A DNA stretch of 64,000 nt from Pelodera strongyloides (Eukaryota; Nematoda; Chromadorea; Rhabditida; Rhabditidae). The notes under the pieces are model-generated. The model saw only the letters and a list, made by a program, of their open reading frames with translations, did no database searches and was not told where the DNA came from. Shown in pieces: positions 59,558 through 64,000 of the stretch. The translations under genes and the position numbers were made by a program. Where the stretch lies: contig JAANDG010000433.1 of the NCBI GenBank assembly GCA_036852015.1, positions 62,001-126,000 on the forward strand, given 5' to 3'. Within the stretch, counting starts at the first letter, position 1; every line of letters begins with the position of its first letter.

Positions 59558-61105
59558 AGACACAACCTTCCCTTAGAACTGTTCCCAATAAAGCGTGAAA
59601 TAAAACAGATTCACAGCGTCAGATCGAACATACGATATACCCTTATGGACTGTAAAGCTCGGAATTTGGTGCAAAAATTGCACATTCATACTGTAAACCG
59701 TCAGACTACGGTAGTTGGGCGGCGATATATCGGAGGTGTTTTCACCGTGCAAGTTGAAACCTATCTCATCAAAGGATCATCAGCGACAAAAAAACAAGGG
59801 AGAACAGCGACGTGGCGTCAGAGAAATTAGAAAAAAATGTGCGCGCCGCGAATCGGGCGACAAAATCGCGCACTTCGCTAATACGAATTTGTCGCGCTTC
59901 ACTAAGCATTTCACAGCACAAATACGTTCTATTTTGGAAATAACACTTGGAAATTCTTGTGAATTGTTGTAATGGAGCAATACTGGGGAATTTTTGCGAA
60001 TTATAAGTAGGACTCTAAATCCAAATTCTTCTTTTCAAATAGGCTCTGCCTTTGTTTTACCAAAGTTTGCAAAGGTCACGTACCCAGCTTCGCTTGGCGC
60101 AATACTGTTACTTACGTAACGTTAGTGTTCTTGACCTTTCACCAGCTTCTTTCCCCAGGGAGTCCAATTCCCCAACAGAGTAGGGGGACACCTAACACGG
60201 CAAGTGGCACCCCACGTTGATTTGCATAAGTGATTAGCCGCCGTCTAGTCCATCATCTATCTTAATAATTCCGCATAGTCGTTTGTTTGTTCGGATGTGT
60301 ATCACGGGGTGGTAAATCTGGTGTGACCGCAACCGCGCGCTTACCGAACAGGCACCATTGCCGGCCCGCTAGCTAGCCCGCTACTATCGTCCGATAACCC
60401 CGCCGCTAAGGAGCGATAAGGCAAATAGTCAATAGTCCAATAAGCTAACCGTAGAAGGCGCTATGTGAAATGTTTTCTGCCACTTAATATTTCTTTCTCT
60501 AATTGTAAGGGGCCCATTGGATACTTACATTTTTGTAACGAGTTTATTCTTCGACCTCTCGCTTACTGTTATTCTATGCCTATGCTTGCAATTTCTACTT
60601 CTGCGTGATTTATTGATTTTACTTTTTTTGTATTAATGTCTCTGCTTTCAGATATGAATTCCATCAATGTGTTTGATAAACAAATGAACAAGGAAAGGTG
60701 GAAAGTGAAGGAATGTACAGTAACCATATAAAGTAAATGGTTCCGAAAAGAACCACAGTATTACGATTACGGTAGAAACAAAAAAAATGGTGCCAAATTC
60801 TTCACTGCTAGAGCAAAATAAGCCGTGATGTCAACTCAAATTCGCTCTAATCTGCGGTGATTGGCTTCTTTCCGCGCAAGACTAATTTTCAATGCAAAGA
60901 TGTATCAATTCGGTTTTTTCTTCTTTCTTTTGTTAAATGGGTAAAGAATGCTGGGGAAATATCGAAATATCACTCTATTAGAAAAGACAGATATCAAACG
61001 TAGAATAGGTAGAATATTGAGCTTAGTACGACTCCCGAAAAGACAGATTGGGCAGATGTAAACCAAATATGTATGTCAACGTTTCACCATTCGGCATCAT
61101 CAGGA

Positions 61106-61151
61106 CAAGGAATAAATACCTCAAACTTGGGTTTGAGGTGTTTATTCCTTG
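61106..61151. repeat. Short hairpin containing a CCCAAGTTTGAGGTA sequence
   Basis: Arms CAAGGAATAAATACCTCAAAC and GTTTGAGGTGTTTATTCCTTG pair with one G:T and a 4-nt loop. The minus strand reads CCCAAGTTTGAGGTATTT, the 3' part of the SL1 leader plus donor. Confidence 0.6.
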
Positions 61152-62087
61152 TACATATGATTACACTAATTAAAAGTACATTTGTCATAACCATGTTTTT
61201 CATGGGTCTTACCATTCGACTTCCTCTTTTGTGCAACTTAACCGCATGGTGCCCGCAAAGTGCATGCGCGAGTAATGAAATTAGCGTGTGAAGTGTGCGG
61301 GCATGCCTAATTGCGCGTTGACATTCGCTCATTGACCATTGTCCTTCAGTAATTATAATTATTGTTGTCACAACAATGATGCAATGAGCAACATTTTTGA
61401 CTGTTCGAGGGCAGAGACTAGAGTGACAGAGCAGGGAAAAGTGACAGACTGTCTAGATCACTTGACAAGATAAGGGGAAATACAATTAAGACAATGGGTA
61501 ACTTGGACTGTGGGAAGTTGGAGAAACGAGCCTCCCTGCTTGGCTCCCAGGGAAGAATATGGGGAAAAACCACGGTGGGGACTTGGTACTGTACCCGCAT
61601 CACTTTTCCATCCAAAAAGAACTCTACCTTTAGACCAGGGTACATTAAGTTAACTTACATGTTAAATTAAGCAGTGAGGCTTCTTCAGGGAATTTCGTTT
61701 GCGAATATATATATCAGTCGATGCATTGTTTGAGTTCCCAGTGTTAGGTAAGCCCTAATAATAAGTTCTCCCACTCCGTATGATAAATAGCACCCAGAAT
61801 TGCCACCATTAATCACCGGGTGGCGCAACGTTGTTTGTATTGTACCGTAGGTTTGACATGGGAGAGTGACATAAGTTGACCTCACTTTCGGAGGAACAGA
61901 ACAATAAAAGATAATAGTGTGTAGCTCGTACGGACATTGTCCATTTTGTCGATTTTCCTTGTATCATAACTACCGTAGCCGTTCAATGACTAGTGTGTGT
62001 GTAAGTGTGTTAGTTTGTGTATATGTGAGTGTATCGTGAGTGAGATATGCCAGTGAGTACTGTATATACCATATGCGACCATTGTGT

Positions 62088-62113
62088 GAGTGCGCGCGCG
62101 CGTGTGTGTGTGT

Positions 62114-62155
<42 letters not shown>

Positions 62156-62190
62156 GTGCGTGTGTGTGTGTGTGTGTGTATGTGTGTTCT
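62088..62190. repeat. (TG)n microsatellite
   Basis: A GTGTGTGT run with a few CG and TA interruptions, about 100 bp. Confidence 0.95.
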
Positions 62191-64000
62191 CTGCTCCTCC
62201 TCTGGGTGTCATTGATCACTCCTTAGGCCCAAACCAGTTCTCAAATTTCACTTTTCGTCGCTTTCCGGCCCATGGCAAACAGTCGAAATCCGCCAAATTT
62301 GAGACCCCGAGGGCAGAATAAATAGAAGTCAACAAAATTATAATAAAGTATAGAATTTCCAATTTTGGTCCATATTTCCGGGTATTTAGTGAGAGAATCA
62401 CCAATATGCATATTATGATGTCATTTGACCAAAGGGTGAGAGCCATGAAATATTAATAGGCTGTTTCACTAACTCTCAACTATTTGTTTTGTGTTTGTGA
62501 GTGATACAGCTCGTAAGCTATACCCTTGCTGCGGTTTTACCTTTACGCGTAAGTTCTAATATACATACCCCCAGTGTTTAGTTGCTTCGTTCGTTACACT
62601 TAATATTAAACACCTAAAAACGTCACTCAACACGTTAGTTTCTCACGCAGGCGCGTTTTGGCGGAGATTTGTCAAGGTTTCAAATTTCTTTAAGATTTCG
62701 CCCACGTGTGGATTTTCTCTCCAAATCAAAAACAAAACACCAAACACAATACAATCATAAGTGACGACTGATGGAGGTATTGTATCGAGCATATAGGCTT
62801 TGTATATTAGCCAAATGCCACCAGCTAACTTTAGTCTTTGATGCGCTTACCATAAAAAAGCTCCTAAGAGTTATTCGTAATGCCCAAAGTGTCCCACGGT
62901 TACCCGTTTCGCGTGTCACCGGGCGACCAATTGGCGGATGTAGTTTTGGCGAAAAATTGCACGCATTTTGGCGTAGCGATTATGTGCGCGCCGCATCCGG
63001 CACATGATTTATCTCTTTATTGTGGATTATGCTTTAACAAGGGCGGATACTTGGGCACTAAGGCACCGTACCCTAGCTGCAGCTTAGAATTCAATAAAAG
63101 GCATCTACGGTATGGGACGCGGCTTTTAAACTTTTAGGACTAAGAACGTTGGTACAACAGAGTACAACAGCCTGTTATGCCTGCTGTGCTGACGTTAACC
63201 CAAAATTTAGGATAGGATCACCGTAGTTCATAGTTTGTAGTATAAAGTTTGGCTATGAAATAATTTGCATACCACCCAGCTTGATCTATGTAGCATATGT
63301 CGCTTTGGCTGTTATTACAAGCAGCTCATATCTGTTCGAGAGGTCATTATATTGGTCCTTTTCCCAGTTAAAACCCCACTTTGCACTCTTTATGACATAG
63401 ACAATCGCCCCTGACAGAAAGAACACCAAAGTCTGTCGCTTAGGGAAAGACATTAGGATATACACATTAAGTTTAACTATCCCTAGCAGTTTGGGATTCA
63501 GCACTGTATGAATAATATTGAGAATATTATCAGGACATGAAAGAAACTACCGTATGTTACCATTTTATTCGACTTTGTTAGGTTTAGTCTTCAATTGGAG
63601 TTCTAGACCTAGACTCTCAGCCGGACTATAGCTAACCCAGGGATAAGCGCTTACGGGAAAAACCCATGAGAATAAGATAGGCAACATACTTCCTTATCTA
63701 TCTTCTCTCTCTCTCTCTCTCTCGGGGTCTAAATTCCCATGCAATTACCACGATACCGTACACCTCATTGGGTGCCGTTTAGGGATTGCCGGGCAATTCC
63801 GGGGCAGGAGCAAATTGTCTCGGGTCGCGTCTCTGTGGAATTGGCGTGTAATTGTGCACCTGAAGAGCGAATTTGGCGCCAAATTTGAATTCTCTTGAGC
63901 ATTGTCTGCCTCTCTTCAAGTACTGTACTATTTCGCATAACTTTAGTTAGAGCCTAAACGCACTTTCCCCTAAAGAAGTTAAGCACAAACTGAGCATCCG

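Larger units (their letters stand above)
56113..64000. other. Upstream region of tbx-2, no gene recognised
   Basis: The first few hundred bases (56200-56460) are GC-rich and probably include the tbx-2 promoter; no T-box or other site could be assigned with confidence. Beyond that are TTAA-ended elements at 57834-58027 and 59425-59557, a short hairpin at 61106, a (TG)n tract at 62088-62190, and a (TC)n tract near 63702. Small ORFs at 58671-58889 (-) and 62771-63137 (+) have no recognisable domain. Confidence 0.5.

Noticed and set aside
62010..62321. His/Thr and Val/Cys repeat ORFs on both strands
   Set aside because: Translations of the (TG)n microsatellite.
62461..62468. CTGTTTCA, the core motif upstream of C. 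elegans piRNA genes
   Set aside because: Single 8-mer occurrence is expected by chance in 64 kb; no cluster seen.

Overview
The window is nuclear DNA of a nematode, most likely a Caenorhabditis or a close relative. Six lines of evidence agree. The genes are split by mostly short introns with TTTTCAG-type acceptors. Acceptor-like sites lie just upstream of four start codons, as expected for spliced-leader trans-splicing. One gene is an unmistakable T-box factor of the TBX-2 type. There is a non-receptor SH2 tyrosine kinase of the expanded worm Fer/Fps-like class. Secreted C-type lectin paralogues are clustered. Degenerate copies of the nematode telomere repeat and of the SL1 leader are present. 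Species was not determined.

Layout. 146-2391 (-): a seven-exon gene for a small multipass membrane protein resembling the PGAP2/Frag1 family. 2406-9141: no gene recognised; repeats and foldback elements. 9142-13654 (+): a fourteen-exon SH2 plus kinase gene, with possible alternative 3' exons as far as 14346. 14347-17550: intergenic. 17562-20423 (+), 23172-27642 (+) and 28098-30611 (-): three C-type lectin-like secreted proteins sharing one exon pattern; the second and third are convergent. 30626-48787: an 18-kb stretch with no intact gene, holding a 54-bp tandem repeat, several foldback elements, a decayed coding-like patch, a non-autonomous LTR retrotransposon on the minus strand, and an SL1-like sequence. 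48788-56112 (-): tbx-2 in five exons; two introns carry tRNA-like Pol III modules. 56113-64000: upstream region of tbx-2 with no recognised gene.

The genes show no obvious joint function. They look like an ordinary worm neighbourhood heavily seeded with palindromic, MITE-like elements. The strongest pattern across the window is this foldback load. Several families that differ internally share TTAA-flanked ends of the type TTAAAG(G/C)G, and other families share a CCGTATTC(A/T)C end. I found no convincing new multi-gene system. The most checkable oddities are the shared-end element families, a 208-bp near-perfect palindrome, the SL1-like sequence, an interstitial telomere-repeat run inside a lectin intron, a kinase activation segment without tyrosine, and the 3'-end choices of the kinase. 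Exon boundaries were worked out by hand from splice consensus, reading frame and paralogue comparison; none was tested with transcripts.
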